Assembly: GCA_028282485.1 (NCBI GenBank) | Contig: JANQHU010000386.1 | Location: forward strand, 1 to 6,308 | Source of the DNA: Bacillota bacterium | Lineage (GTDB): Bacteria > Bacillota > UBA4882 > UBA8346 | Reading direction: 5' to 3' | Length of the DNA: 6,308 bases | The notes under the pieces: model-generated | Database searches by the model: none | Told to the model about the DNA's origin: nothing | What the model saw: the letters and a program-made list of their open reading frames with translations, nothing else | Position numbers and translations under genes: made by a program | Part shown: piece after piece, positions 1 through 6,219 of the stretch | How positions within the stretch are numbered: the first letter of the stretch is position 1 | Layout: every line of letters begins with the position of its first letter

Positions 1-898
1 CTTCATGAAAACGCTGCTGTTCTTGATAGAAGACGGCTAAACTAGTCAAGGTAACCGCCAGCTGGGGATGGTTCGGCCCCAGGCATTTTTCCCCTACTCC
101 GAGAGCATGAAGATAAAAATCTTCGGCCTGGTCTAGCTCCCGTTGCTGATGATAGTAGACGGCCAGATTATTATATATTTCCGCTAAGGTCTGATCTTCC
201 AAAGGCAAAGCATGATAGATATTTAAAGCTTCTTGATAAAGCTGCTTCGCTATCTCGAGCCGTCCCTCCGTAAAAGCGATAATTCCCAACCCATTTAAAC
301 TAGCTGCCAGCTGGGGATTATGGATCCCTTTGAACTTTTGGCCGCTAGTCAAAGCCCGCTGATAAAAAAGTTTGGCCTTACTCATTTTTGCGGGAAACTG
401 CAGATATAGATCCCCCAGATCATTTAACAGCTTAATTACCTGATAGTCGGCAATTCCCAAAAGCTTCTCTTTAATGGTTAAAGCTCTTATATACAAGGGC
501 TCCGCAAAGGTAAAACGTCCTTGATTACAATAAAGCTTGGCTAAGGTAGCCAAACTATCCGATACCAGGGGATCCTTGATCCCTAATTTCATGGTCCGAA
601 TCTGTAACGCTCTCTCCAGGAAAACCTCCGCCTCATAATATTTCCCGTATTTACGGTAAAATTCGCCTAACTCATTTAAAATATCAGCCACACTCGGATG
701 AGCCGCTCCCACAGAGGCCTCTGTATTAGCCAAGACATTCTTTAACTGCTGCTCCTTCTCATAATACTTTTCCCAATCAAATAAAGCCTCCGGCGGTCTT
801 GAGCCTTCTTTAACGAGAGCCGACTTCTCCGGCAAACTCCCCTTTAAGGAAGCTAACGAAGCAGTAGCCGAGATTCCTTCAAATCGCGCAGCAGTCAT
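1..898 (-). CDS. TPR-repeat protein (kinesin-light-chain type), partial at left edge
   Basis: Reading the minus strand from 898 gives 299 uninterrupted residues and then leaves the window, so the C-terminus is missing. Residues 1-64 are a variable N-terminal stretch. From about residue 65 there are five full tetratricopeptide repeats of roughly 42 residues and the start of a sixth, each following the scheme HPxVAxxLNxLGxxYxxxGxYxEAExxxxRALxIxExxLG. Clear examples are NELGEFYRKYGKYYEAE at about 75-91 and NNLAVYYHQQRELDQAE near 243-259. This 42-residue form (TPR_10/TPR_12) makes an alpha-helical scaffold that binds other proteins or peptides; the partner cannot be told. No signal peptide or membrane segment is visible, so it is probably cytoplasmic. 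I chose ATG 898 because AAAGGGG lies 9 bases upstream; an in-frame ATG at 907 abuts that site and is too close. The gene is visibly richer in GC than the region right of the tRNA. The family call is firm; the role is unknown. Confidence 0.9.
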   Translation of the reverse strand, partial: MTAARFEGISATASLASLKGSLPEKSALVKEGSRPPEALFDWEKYYEKEQQLKNVLANTEASVGAAHPSVADILNELGEFYRKYGKYYEAEVFLERALQIRTMKLGIKDPLVSDSLATLAKLYCNQGRFTFAEPLYIRALTIKEKLLGIADYQVIKLLNDLGDLYLQFPAKMSKAKLFYQRALTSGQKFKGIHNPQLAASLNGLGIIAFTEGRLEIAKQLYQEALNIYHALPLEDQTLAEIYNNLAVYYHQQRELDQAEDFYLHALGVGEKCLGPNHPQLAVTLTSLAVFYQEQQRFHE

Positions 899-1041
899 TA
901 TCTTCATCCCCTTTGATGAGGTTCTTTTTTTACTCCCAATTACTCTATTTAATTAACGGTAAATCTGCTCCTTTTCTCTACCCTTTTTTTGGCGAAATAA
1001 AAAAAACAATTTAATTATGTAGCTAAATTACTACAGCATAT

Positions 1042-1072
1042 AAGAAAACCGCGTTACCTAAATGGTAACCCG
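1042..1072 (-). terminator. Rho-independent terminator of tRNA-Ala
   Basis: On the minus strand, 17 bases after the tRNA CCA end, CGGGTTACC pairs with GGTAACGCG around the loop ATTTA (perfect GGTTACC-type core, one G/G mismatch). It is followed by the T-rich run GTTTTCTT. It lies between the tRNA and the TPR gene, so the tRNA is probably a single-gene transcript. Confidence 0.75.
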
Positions 1073-1088
1073 GTGTTAGGGTTAAAAT

Positions 1089-1164
<76 letters not shown>

Positions 1165-1197
1165 GAAAACTTTTTTTGAATTTAAAGAACAATATAT

Positions 1198-1226
1198 AAT
1201 ATAGCAGAAAATCAAAGGCTTGTCAA
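1198..1226 (-). promoter_or_regulatory. Sigma-70 promoter of tRNA-Ala
   Basis: The minus strand has a consensus -35 box TTGACA (1221-1226), a 17-base spacer and the -10 box TATATT (1198-1203). Transcription should start about 1190, giving a leader of roughly 25 bases before the tRNA. The perfect -35 and ideal spacing fit a highly expressed stable-RNA gene. Confidence 0.85.
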
Positions 1227-1398
1227 GGAAAAAAATGATTTATTTATGCACTCATGTTTGCATATATTTACATTTGATTTTTTTGTAGAAATATAACATT
1301 AAAAACTGGTTTTTCTAAGGCCGAACATGTTAAAATAAACTAGATATAAAATACTAGATGGAAGCTATAATGTTATTTTTGGGAGGATTCTTTCTAAA

Positions 1399-2319
1399 AT
1401 GGACAAACAAGAATTACTTAGAATAATTAATGAAGGCGAAAATTATTATGTTGAATTTAAAGAAGAAACTGTTCGTGCCAAAGACCGTTTTGGAACCACG
1501 AAAAGATTGGCATCACGGGAAGAATTATTAAGACTTTTTGAAATTAACGGTAGTTTCCATTATGACATTTCTCCAGTCTATCAAACTTCCATTAAAGATC
1601 TTGATCTGGAGTTAATTCGAGACTACTTTTTAAAGTATAATACTTTTGATCTTTTTGAAGAAACAAAAGAAATGGTTGAAAATATTTTATTAAATGCGGA
1701 TATTCTTACTAATCGTAATAATGAAAAAAGAAGCGAATGTACTCTGGGCGGTTTAATGGTTTTTGGTAAAAAACCGGAAAGGTATTTACCCCAAAACGGA
1801 ATTAGTTTTGCTCATTTTCGCGGCAAAGAGATTACCAATGAGTTGTTAGACAAAAAAATAATTACCGGGAGGATTCAGGATATTGCCGAACAAATGATGG
1901 TCATTTTAAAAAATAATATGTTAATCCCTTCGGTAATAAACGGATTAAAAAGAGTAGAAAACGAACCTTATTCTCAACTAGCTTTACGGGAAGCCATTAT
2001 TAATGCTCTAGTCCATCGGAATTATAGTATCACTGGATCAAAAATCCGAGTATTAATGTTTGAAGATCGGATTGAATTTCATAGCCCGGGTAGATTGCCA
2101 AATACCATAACTATTGCCAAAATGAAGATCGGTGTCTCCTACTCCCGTAACCCTTTTTTAGTAAAATATATGGAAAATATGCGTTATATCGACCAATTAG
2201 GGCGGGGCATCCCCATGATCTTTAAAAATATGCGGGATATTGGGGCAAAGGAGCCTTTATTAGTGGAAAAAGGAGAGGAGTTTGTGTTGAGTTTGTATTC
2301 TGCTTTTTCTGTTTTATGA
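1399..2319 (+). CDS. RecG-like ATP-binding (GHKL) protein with internally deleted AlbA_2 domain
   Basis: The protein has 306 residues. The family is the 'putative DNA binding (AlbA_2/Schlafen-type) plus HATPase_c_4' group, often annotated as RecG-like transcriptional regulators. The C-terminal GHKL-type ATPase module is complete: the N-box-like LREAIINALVHRNYS (196-210), SPGRLPNT starting at 229, and LGRGIP (267-272). At the N-terminus only the first AlbA_2 segment, GENYYVEFKEETVR (13-26), remains. It joins directly to GTTKRLASREELLRLF (32-47), which in typical relatives follows the end of that domain. From memory of the family, about 80-90 residues of the DNA-binding fold are missing, though the frame is kept. 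GGGAGGA ends 11 bases before ATG 1399, which supports the start. No convincing promoter is seen; TAAAAT (1331-1336) is a weak -10 candidate. The gene is monocistronic and ends at a bidirectional terminator. The C-terminal family call is strong. DNA binding is doubtful given the loss. Confidence 0.85.
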   Translation: MDKQELLRIINEGENYYVEFKEETVRAKDRFGTTKRLASREELLRLFEINGSFHYDISPVYQTSIKDLDLELIRDYFLKYNTFDLFEETKEMVENILLNADILTNRNNEKRSECTLGGLMVFGKKPERYLPQNGISFAHFRGKEITNELLDKKIITGRIQDIAEQMMVILKNNMLIPSVINGLKRVENEPYSQLALREAIINALVHRNYSITGSKIRVLMFEDRIEFHSPGRLPNTITIAKMKIGVSYSRNPFLVKYMENMRYIDQLGRGIPMIFKNMRDIGAKEPLLVEKGEEFVLSLYSAFSVL

Positions 2320-2340
2320 TGATTTTTTTAGTAAGTAGTG

Positions 2341-2368
2341 AAAAAGAGCCGGGATTTGGGCTCTTTTT
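2341..2368. terminator. Bidirectional Rho-independent terminator
   Basis: AAAAAGAGCC (2341-2350) and GGCTCTTTTT (2359-2368) form a perfect 10-bp stem around an 8-base loop, with A tracts on one side and T tracts on the other, so it works on both strands. It is 22 bases past the plus-strand stop at 2319 and 24 bases past the minus-strand stop at 2392. It therefore ends both convergent genes. Confidence 0.9.
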
Positions 2369-2391
2369 GATATTGAGATTTGTTTAGGGTT

Positions 2392-2958
2392 TTAAAATAA
2401 TTCTTTAAGTAAGTTTTTTGATTCTTTAAATAAATTATTATATCCTCTTACTTTATGTTTTAACTTTTCTAATTGACGAACCTTATTTCTTTGTTCTCTA
2501 TATTTATAATAAGCTATATTTTTTTTATTATAAGATATATCTTCCTGCAAATCAGTGACCCGCGATTGATGTTTAAGATTATTAATTTCTACTGTTCTTG
2601 GGTCATTAGGACCATATTGTGGTGGTGGATATGTATTCTTATATGTCCGCTGGATTGGATGATTTCTATAATAATTATGTGGATACCTAGGTTGATGATA
2701 GTATCTTCCTTGTTTACCATAAGAACTGGGATTTATATTGTAAATAGTTATTTTACTTTTATCAGGACTCATCTGCGGTGAATTTTGAGTAACAATACAA
2801 GCATTATTTATAGGTGTCGTTCCGGGCGGACATGCAGCTTCTACTTTTTCTGTAGCAACTGTTGTTAATAAAGCAGTTATTGATAAACCGACTTTAGCAG
2901 TTTTTCCAGCTTTATCAACAATCTCACCAATTTTCTTTTTCGCCCTTTGAATTCCCAT
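2392..2958 (-). CDS. Predicted exported Tyr/Pro/Asn-rich protein, unknown family
   Basis: The protein has 188 residues and I do not recognise it. The N-terminus has a long basic region (RAKKK at 5-9, then lysines), a modest hydrophobic stretch (VGLSITALLTTVAT, 23-36) and VEAAC (39-43), which resembles a signal peptide cut near A41/A42. The putative mature start holds two cysteines, C43 and C54, in a CPPGTTPxxxxC pattern; these are the only cysteines and could form a disulfide. Residues about 65-118 are low complexity and rich in Tyr, Pro, Asn, His and Arg. Residues about 122-188 are charged and helical, probably a coiled coil. The start fits GGGTGAT ending 5 bases upstream. A strong promoter (3028-3056) and the shared terminator make it a single-gene unit. 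Export is likely but not certain, because the hydrophobic core is weak for a Gram-positive signal. It could be a surface or spore-coat-like structural protein; that is speculation. Confidence 0.75.
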   Translation of the reverse strand: MGIQRAKKKIGEIVDKAGKTAKVGLSITALLTTVATEKVEAACPPGTTPINNACIVTQNSPQMSPDKSKITIYNINPSSYGKQGRYYHQPRYPHNYYRNHPIQRTYKNTYPPPQYGPNDPRTVEINNLKHQSRVTDLQEDISYNKKNIAYYKYREQRNKVRQLEKLKHKVRGYNNLFKESKNLLKELF

Positions 2959-3027
2959 CTCTCATCACCCTTTTTTAGAAACTAAAAATGCCTCTCCATC
3001 CTACTACAGTTTCAATTTAATAACCTT

Positions 3028-3056
3028 ATTATATCACCAAATCCATTTAATGTAAA
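3028..3056 (-). promoter_or_regulatory. Sigma-70 promoter of the 188-residue protein gene
   Basis: The minus strand carries TTTACA (3051-3056), a 17-base spacer and a perfect TATAAT (3028-3033). The predicted start is near 3021, giving an untranslated leader of about 62 bases before ATG 2958. This is one of the best promoters in the window and supports real expression of an otherwise unrecognised gene. Confidence 0.75.
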
Positions 3057-3103
3057 TATAAATGTTTAATCTATGGCAGAAAATAACTACAACACAAAAA
3101 TCC

Positions 3104-4804
3104 TCAAACCCCTTCCAAATGAATCAATTCATCTTTACAAAAGACCACGATCCATTTTTTTAAAATATTCTGCTTCTCTATCTCCCTTAATTCGGCGGCG
3201 GTTTGATATCTTTGTAGTTGGTCTTTTGCGGCGCTTATTTTCTTAGCTAAAAGCTTCTCATTAAATTCTTCTTTTTTAATATATTTCACTTCAAAAATAG
3301 CATTATATTTAGTTTCTGCCCCTACCCGAGGTAACAAAACAATATCCAAGTAACCATCATTAACCTCGTATTCTGACTTTACATAATAGATCTTGCTCAT
3401 CATTAGATAAGTAATCATAATTGCTTTCACGTATTTTTCATCAAATTTAATAAAATCCCGGTTTGATAATTTATTCAAAGTGGTTTGAACGATAGCGAGG
3501 TAGCCGTTAATTTCCCCTTTTAAGGCTAAGTCGATCAGGGCTTTTTTGAGCTTGGCAATATCCAGATCATAGTGGGCCGCTTTTTTAATTACTTGACCAA
3601 AAAAATCAAAGTATAATTCCTTAATAACATAGTTGGGAACTTGTAAGTTAACCATATTGATGATTCCGTCTTTGATTGTCAAAAAACCTAGGTAAAATAA
3701 TAATGATTTAAAATCTTCCGAGGTGAATTCTTTCGCCAAGCTATATTCTGGAGTGATAGTCACCCCTTCTTGGACTTGACCCTCAATTATTTCTTGTAAA
3801 ATTCCTAAGTTTCTTTCTCGATTTTGCAAATTAAAGAGGTTGGCAATTTTGTTATAATCACTGGAAACATTAGGATCAATTAATCCCTCGGGAGCCGCCC
3901 CGGAATTTTTATACTCCGAAGCATAATACAAAACCATATCACTATTAAAAATACGGTTAGAGCCGTTTTTATTAAATAAATAACCATTATAATACCTTTT
4001 TAAAATAGGCATCTCTTTTGTTAAGTCGATTTTTGCCCCTAAAGCCTCTTGCAAAATATACTTAACCTCGGTTTCGGTAAATCCTAGACATTCATTCATT
4101 TCAATACTGCGGGTTTTATTTTTGGCAATATTAAAACCACTGGTTAGACTATCCAGGGTGATCGGGCTGACTCCGGTAATATAGATTCTTTGGATCAGGC
4201 CATTAGCAGTGCCCTCTTTTAAAATCTCATACCATTTTCTTACAAAACCGGTTCGACTAATAGTTTCTTCAAATAATTCCACTTGGTAGCTAAGTAATTC
4301 ATTGGCAAAATGATCGTATTCATCAATCATTACGTAGAGAGAGCCTTTAATCTCTCTTTGCATATTGGTTAAAAATTCTTGAAAAATCTCGGAAGGCATT
4401 CCCGCGGGATTATATTTGATTTTAATACCATATTTTATTTGAAATTCATCCATTGCATCCAGGATTTTTTTGCTAAAACCACTAACTAGCTTTTCTTTAG
4501 TATCAGTATTCATTCCCGAAAAGTTAAATTTCAAAATATAATATTTATTTCTTTCAGTAGTGGGATGCTGCCCTATATAAGTATGCCCAAAAAGTTTAGC
4601 AAACTCATCTTGATATTGCAAATCATAATAAGCTTCTAAAACTGAAGTAAAAAGACTCTTCCCAAATCGGCGGGGACGTAAGAAAACAATATAAGGTTCC
4701 CCGGAAGCTTCTATTATTTCAATATACTTAGTCTTATCAACGTATAAATAGCCTTGTTTTACTAGGGTGCGATAATCACTGATCCCATAAGGTAATTTTT
4801 TCAT
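3104..4804 (-). CDS. AAA-ATPase-like / PD-(D/E)XK nuclease superfamily protein
   Basis: The 566-residue protein is full length for this widespread family (PF09820 AAA-ATPase_like plus C-terminal PF08011 PD-(D/E)XK). The start MKKLPYGISDYRTL and YVDKT (21-25) are typical of the N-terminus. The ATP-binding loop is the family's variant Walker A, RPRRFGKSL (43-51), and Walker B is LYVMIDEYD (156-164) with D161-E162. The C-terminal nuclease core shows GYLDIVLL with D487, then FEVK with E505 and K507, and QLQRY (529-533). All expected catalytic residues are present. The family is predicted to couple NTP hydrolysis to nucleic-acid cleavage. Its biological role is not settled; mobile-element and defence roles have been suggested. 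AAAAGGGG ends 11 bases before ATG 4804. The gene stands alone with no clear terminator downstream. The family assignment is firm; activity is inferred. Confidence 0.93.
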   Translation of the reverse strand: MKKLPYGISDYRTLVKQGYLYVDKTKYIEIIEASGEPYIVFLRPRRFGKSLFTSVLEAYYDLQYQDEFAKLFGHTYIGQHPTTERNKYYILKFNFSGMNTDTKEKLVSGFSKKILDAMDEFQIKYGIKIKYNPAGMPSEIFQEFLTNMQREIKGSLYVMIDEYDHFANELLSYQVELFEETISRTGFVRKWYEILKEGTANGLIQRIYITGVSPITLDSLTSGFNIAKNKTRSIEMNECLGFTETEVKYILQEALGAKIDLTKEMPILKRYYNGYLFNKNGSNRIFNSDMVLYYASEYKNSGAAPEGLIDPNVSSDYNKIANLFNLQNRERNLGILQEIIEGQVQEGVTITPEYSLAKEFTSEDFKSLLFYLGFLTIKDGIINMVNLQVPNYVIKELYFDFFGQVIKKAAHYDLDIAKLKKALIDLALKGEINGYLAIVQTTLNKLSNRDFIKFDEKYVKAIMITYLMMSKIYYVKSEYEVNDGYLDIVLLPRVGAETKYNAIFEVKYIKKEEFNEKLLAKKISAAKDQLQRYQTAAELREIEKQNILKKWIVVFCKDELIHLEGV

Positions 4805-4859
4805 AATAAAACTGGCCCCTTTTTAACAATTATCGTTCATTAATTCTGATTTCACTTCT

Positions 4860-4889
4860 ATTTTATCATTAATCCCTCCACCTCAACAA
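4860..4889 (-). promoter_or_regulatory. Candidate promoter of the AAA/PD-(D/E)XK gene
   Basis: On the minus strand TTGTTG (4884-4889) and TAAAAT (4860-4865) are spaced by 18 bases, about 55 bases upstream of ATG 4804. Both boxes deviate from consensus, so this is a moderate candidate. No better one is seen in the interval. Confidence 0.45.
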
Positions 4890-4961
4890 ACTTTTTTCTC
4901 CATAAAAAAATAATAGATAGAGAATAATTTTCTATTTACCTAATTTCAATTATAATCATTT

Positions 4962-5230
4962 TTAATTACCTTGTTTCAGTTCTTCTATTCCAAGCTTTTC
5001 TTTTGAAAAATAATTTCGATATTGCTCAATATTATTCAAAATTCCGGAATTTTAAATTTTACTATAATTTAACTTAATATTATTAAGCATATCTAAAATA
5101 AGATCTAAATTTATTAACTTCTTAATTAACTCAACTTTAACAAAAGAAAAAATATTAGTTTATCCTTAATATCCTTAGGTTTTATAAACTTAATTGCTCT
5201 TTAGTGGTGAAATCTTGTAATATTTTTTCA
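4962..5230 (-). pseudogene. Fragmentary coding remnant downstream of the 195-residue gene
   Basis: Four short minus-strand pieces follow one another with stops and frame changes between them: KNEKILQDFTTKEQLSL (stop at 5182-5184), KPKDIKDKL (from about 5182), VKVELIKKLINLDLILDMLNN within a piece ending at 5052-5054, and after that stop in the same frame ILNNIEQYRNYFSKEKLGIEE ending at 4962-4964. The first two would join through a small indel at the stop near 5183. Composition is protein-like (charged, amphipathic), and the FTTKEQLSL/KPKDI/LINLDLILDML cadence resembles the C-terminal tails of Rpn/PD-(D/E)XK-transposase-type proteins; that likeness is from memory. The alternative is chance AT-rich sequence, since no piece exceeds about 35 codons. 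The interval 4890-4961 holds only AT-rich sequence with a weak hairpin near 4910-4938. Confidence 0.35.
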
Positions 5231-5815
5231 TTTTTTATTTTTTTGGCAAATGTATTCTTTTAAATTTTCTGCTGCATGCTTCCATTCGAGGGTGAAAATA
5301 CTTAATAAGTATTCAGAGGCACTAGCTCCTCCTTCTTTAGATTTAAGCCGATGAGAATTTACTGAATATTCATTATTATTCCAAAAATTTCGAATATTAT
5401 CTGAAGTTAAATTCGGACTGGAGAGTTGGAAAATTAATTTACCCTCTTGAACATAGGGACAGTATCTATCGTTAGTGAAGGGAACATTTTTTCTTTGAAA
5501 ACCATACTTACAATCATTTAATATGGCAGGCAATTGGGCTAGTTCGTAAATATTTAATTCTTCTAAATTTATTGTAAATTTATTTTCATCGGGAAAGTGA
5601 TTGATTTTTATAGTAGAGCATTTTTCCCCAATAATTAAGGTTAATTTTTTATTAACTTCATCGTATAGTTCTTCTATCTCATTAAGTTTATTTACCAATT
5701 CGTTACTTTTATTAAAATAATTGTCAAATAAAGTTGATAATTTGTTTTGGATATTTTCCTTAACTTTAAATATTTTTTTGGTATTTTGTTTTAGAACATT
5801 ACTTATGGATGGCAT
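5228..5815 (-). CDS. Hypothetical protein, N-terminal coiled coil, unknown family
   Basis: The 195-residue protein starts MPSISNVLKQ; I do not recognise it. Residues about 8-62 are Lys/Asn/Glu-rich with heptad-like leucine and isoleucine spacing, a likely coiled coil. Residues about 66-150 look like a compact mixed alpha/beta domain with two cysteines (102 and 119) and aromatic pairs. The C-terminal part has the motif KSKEGGASASEYL (158-170), then a helix ending in YICQKNKK. There is no signal peptide or membrane segment. ATG 5815 is chosen because GAGGAG lies 9 bases upstream. An upstream in-frame ATG at 5887 would add 24 residues through the leader and has no ribosome-binding site. The gene ends in a run of A7-T-A6, and the neighbouring frame stays open for about 20 more codons, so the natural C-terminus could be longer. 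It is transcribed alone from 5923-5928 and may be autoregulated through nearby palindromes. Function unknown. Confidence 0.75.
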   Translation of the reverse strand: MPSISNVLKQNTKKIFKVKENIQNKLSTLFDNYFNKSNELVNKLNEIEELYDEVNKKLTLIIGEKCSTIKINHFPDENKFTINLEELNIYELAQLPAILNDCKYGFQRKNVPFTNDRYCPYVQEGKLIFQLSSPNLTSDNIRNFWNNNEYSVNSHRLKSKEGGASASEYLLSIFTLEWKHAAENLKEYICQKNKK

Positions 5816-5820
5816 GCTTA

Positions 5821-5830
5821 CCCTCTCCTC
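5821..5830 (-). promoter_or_regulatory. Ribosome-binding site fixing the start at 5815
   Basis: The minus strand reads GAGGAGAGGG here. The GAGGAG core is 9 bases from ATG 5815, an ideal spacing. It overrides the longer open frame that begins at 5887, whose start has no such site. Confidence 0.8.
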
Positions 5831-5893
5831 ATAAACTATGAATGAGCATTTTTTAATACAAATCCAAAAATCAGACCTTCTCCACAATATTAT

Positions 5894-5921
5894 TTAAGTA
5901 CTTAATTTGTATTACAATACA
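5894..5921. promoter_or_regulatory. Two palindromes at the transcription start (candidate operator)
   Basis: TTAAGTACTTAA (5894-5905) is a perfect 12-bp palindrome. TGTATT-GT-AATACA, read on the minus strand at 5908-5921, is a 14-bp dyad with 6-bp arms. They are two bases apart and start directly after the -10 box, so they cover the predicted transcription start. That is a usual place for a repressor site. The region is AT-rich, so chance dyads are possible, and no regulator gene is adjacent. Confidence 0.4.
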
Positions 5922-5922
5922 T

Positions 5923-5931
5923 ATTATACCA
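5923..5931 (-). promoter_or_regulatory. Extended -10 promoter of the 195-residue protein gene
   Basis: The minus strand reads TGGTATAAT, a TGn extended motif joined to a perfect TATAAT (5923-5928). The -35 region at 17 bases (TTTTAT) is weak, as is common with extended -10 promoters. Transcription should start near 5916, leaving a leader of about 100 bases before ATG 5815. Confidence 0.65.
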
Positions 5932-6060
5932 TAAAAACCATAATTATAAAAGTTTCTTTTAAATATTTACAAAAATTTAACAAAAACTTCTTCAAATCAA
6001 CCTCTCAACTTTATCAAATCAGAGTTATTACTTAACCAACTGGATCTCCTCTAATAAACT
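5932..6060. other. AT-rich intergenic stretch with no recognisable feature
   Basis: Both strands carry dense stop codons, and I find no terminator, repeat or ribosome-binding site followed by an open frame. With 6149-6219, another A/T-rich stretch that holds only a weak GATAAT (6190-6195) without a good -35 box, this makes up the non-coding part of the right end not covered by other entries. Confidence 0.5.
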
Positions 6061-6148
6061 AGACAGTTTTCTTAAGGAGCAGTAAACTAAAAAATGGAGA
6101 GATTACTATGGCCTCGAAGTGGACAATCCCCCCTTAACGAAACTGTCT
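6061..6148. mobile_element. Short inverted-repeat element, probable deleted insertion sequence
   Basis: The left end AGACAGTTTTCTTAAGGAGC (6061-6080) matches the reverse complement of 6129-6148 at 16 of 20 positions, with exact blocks AGACAGTTT and TTAAGG. The 48-base interior contains GGAG followed 8 bases later by ATG at 6108, opening a frame MASKWTIPP that stops inside the right repeat. Two terminal repeats with the stub of a start site between them fit an insertion sequence reduced by internal deletion (MITE-like). The TAGACAG start recalls IS3-family ends such as IS2 (TAGACTGG), but the family is not proven. I see no target-site duplication in the flanks. Confidence 0.5.
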
Positions 6149-6219
6149 GATTTGCTTAAGTTAACAATTTATTTGATTAGAGTTTAAAAGATAATTATTG
6201 AAAAAAACAAAAAATAAAT

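Noticed and set aside
2473..2781. 102-codon plus-strand open frame opposite the exported-protein gene
   Set aside because: It is Ile/Trp/Phe-rich, as expected from the complement of a Tyr/Asn/Pro-rich gene, has no ribosome-binding site, and the opposite strand has promoter, start signal and terminator.
2978..3013. GAAACT/AGTTTC hairpin in the leader of the exported-protein gene
   Set aside because: A 6-bp AT-rich stem with a 24-base loop is weak, does not enclose the ribosome-binding site, and has no terminator tail.
5189..5231. 13-codon frame (MKKYYKISPLKSN) overlapping the 195-residue gene stop by ATGA
   Set aside because: The overlap looks like translational coupling, but the frame is too short and sits in A-rich sequence where such matches are common.
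5816..5887. Longer N-terminus (MWRRSDF...) for the 195-residue protein
   Set aside because: There is no ribosome-binding site at 5887, the residues are unlike the rest of the protein, and a near-ideal GAGGAG sits before ATG 5815.
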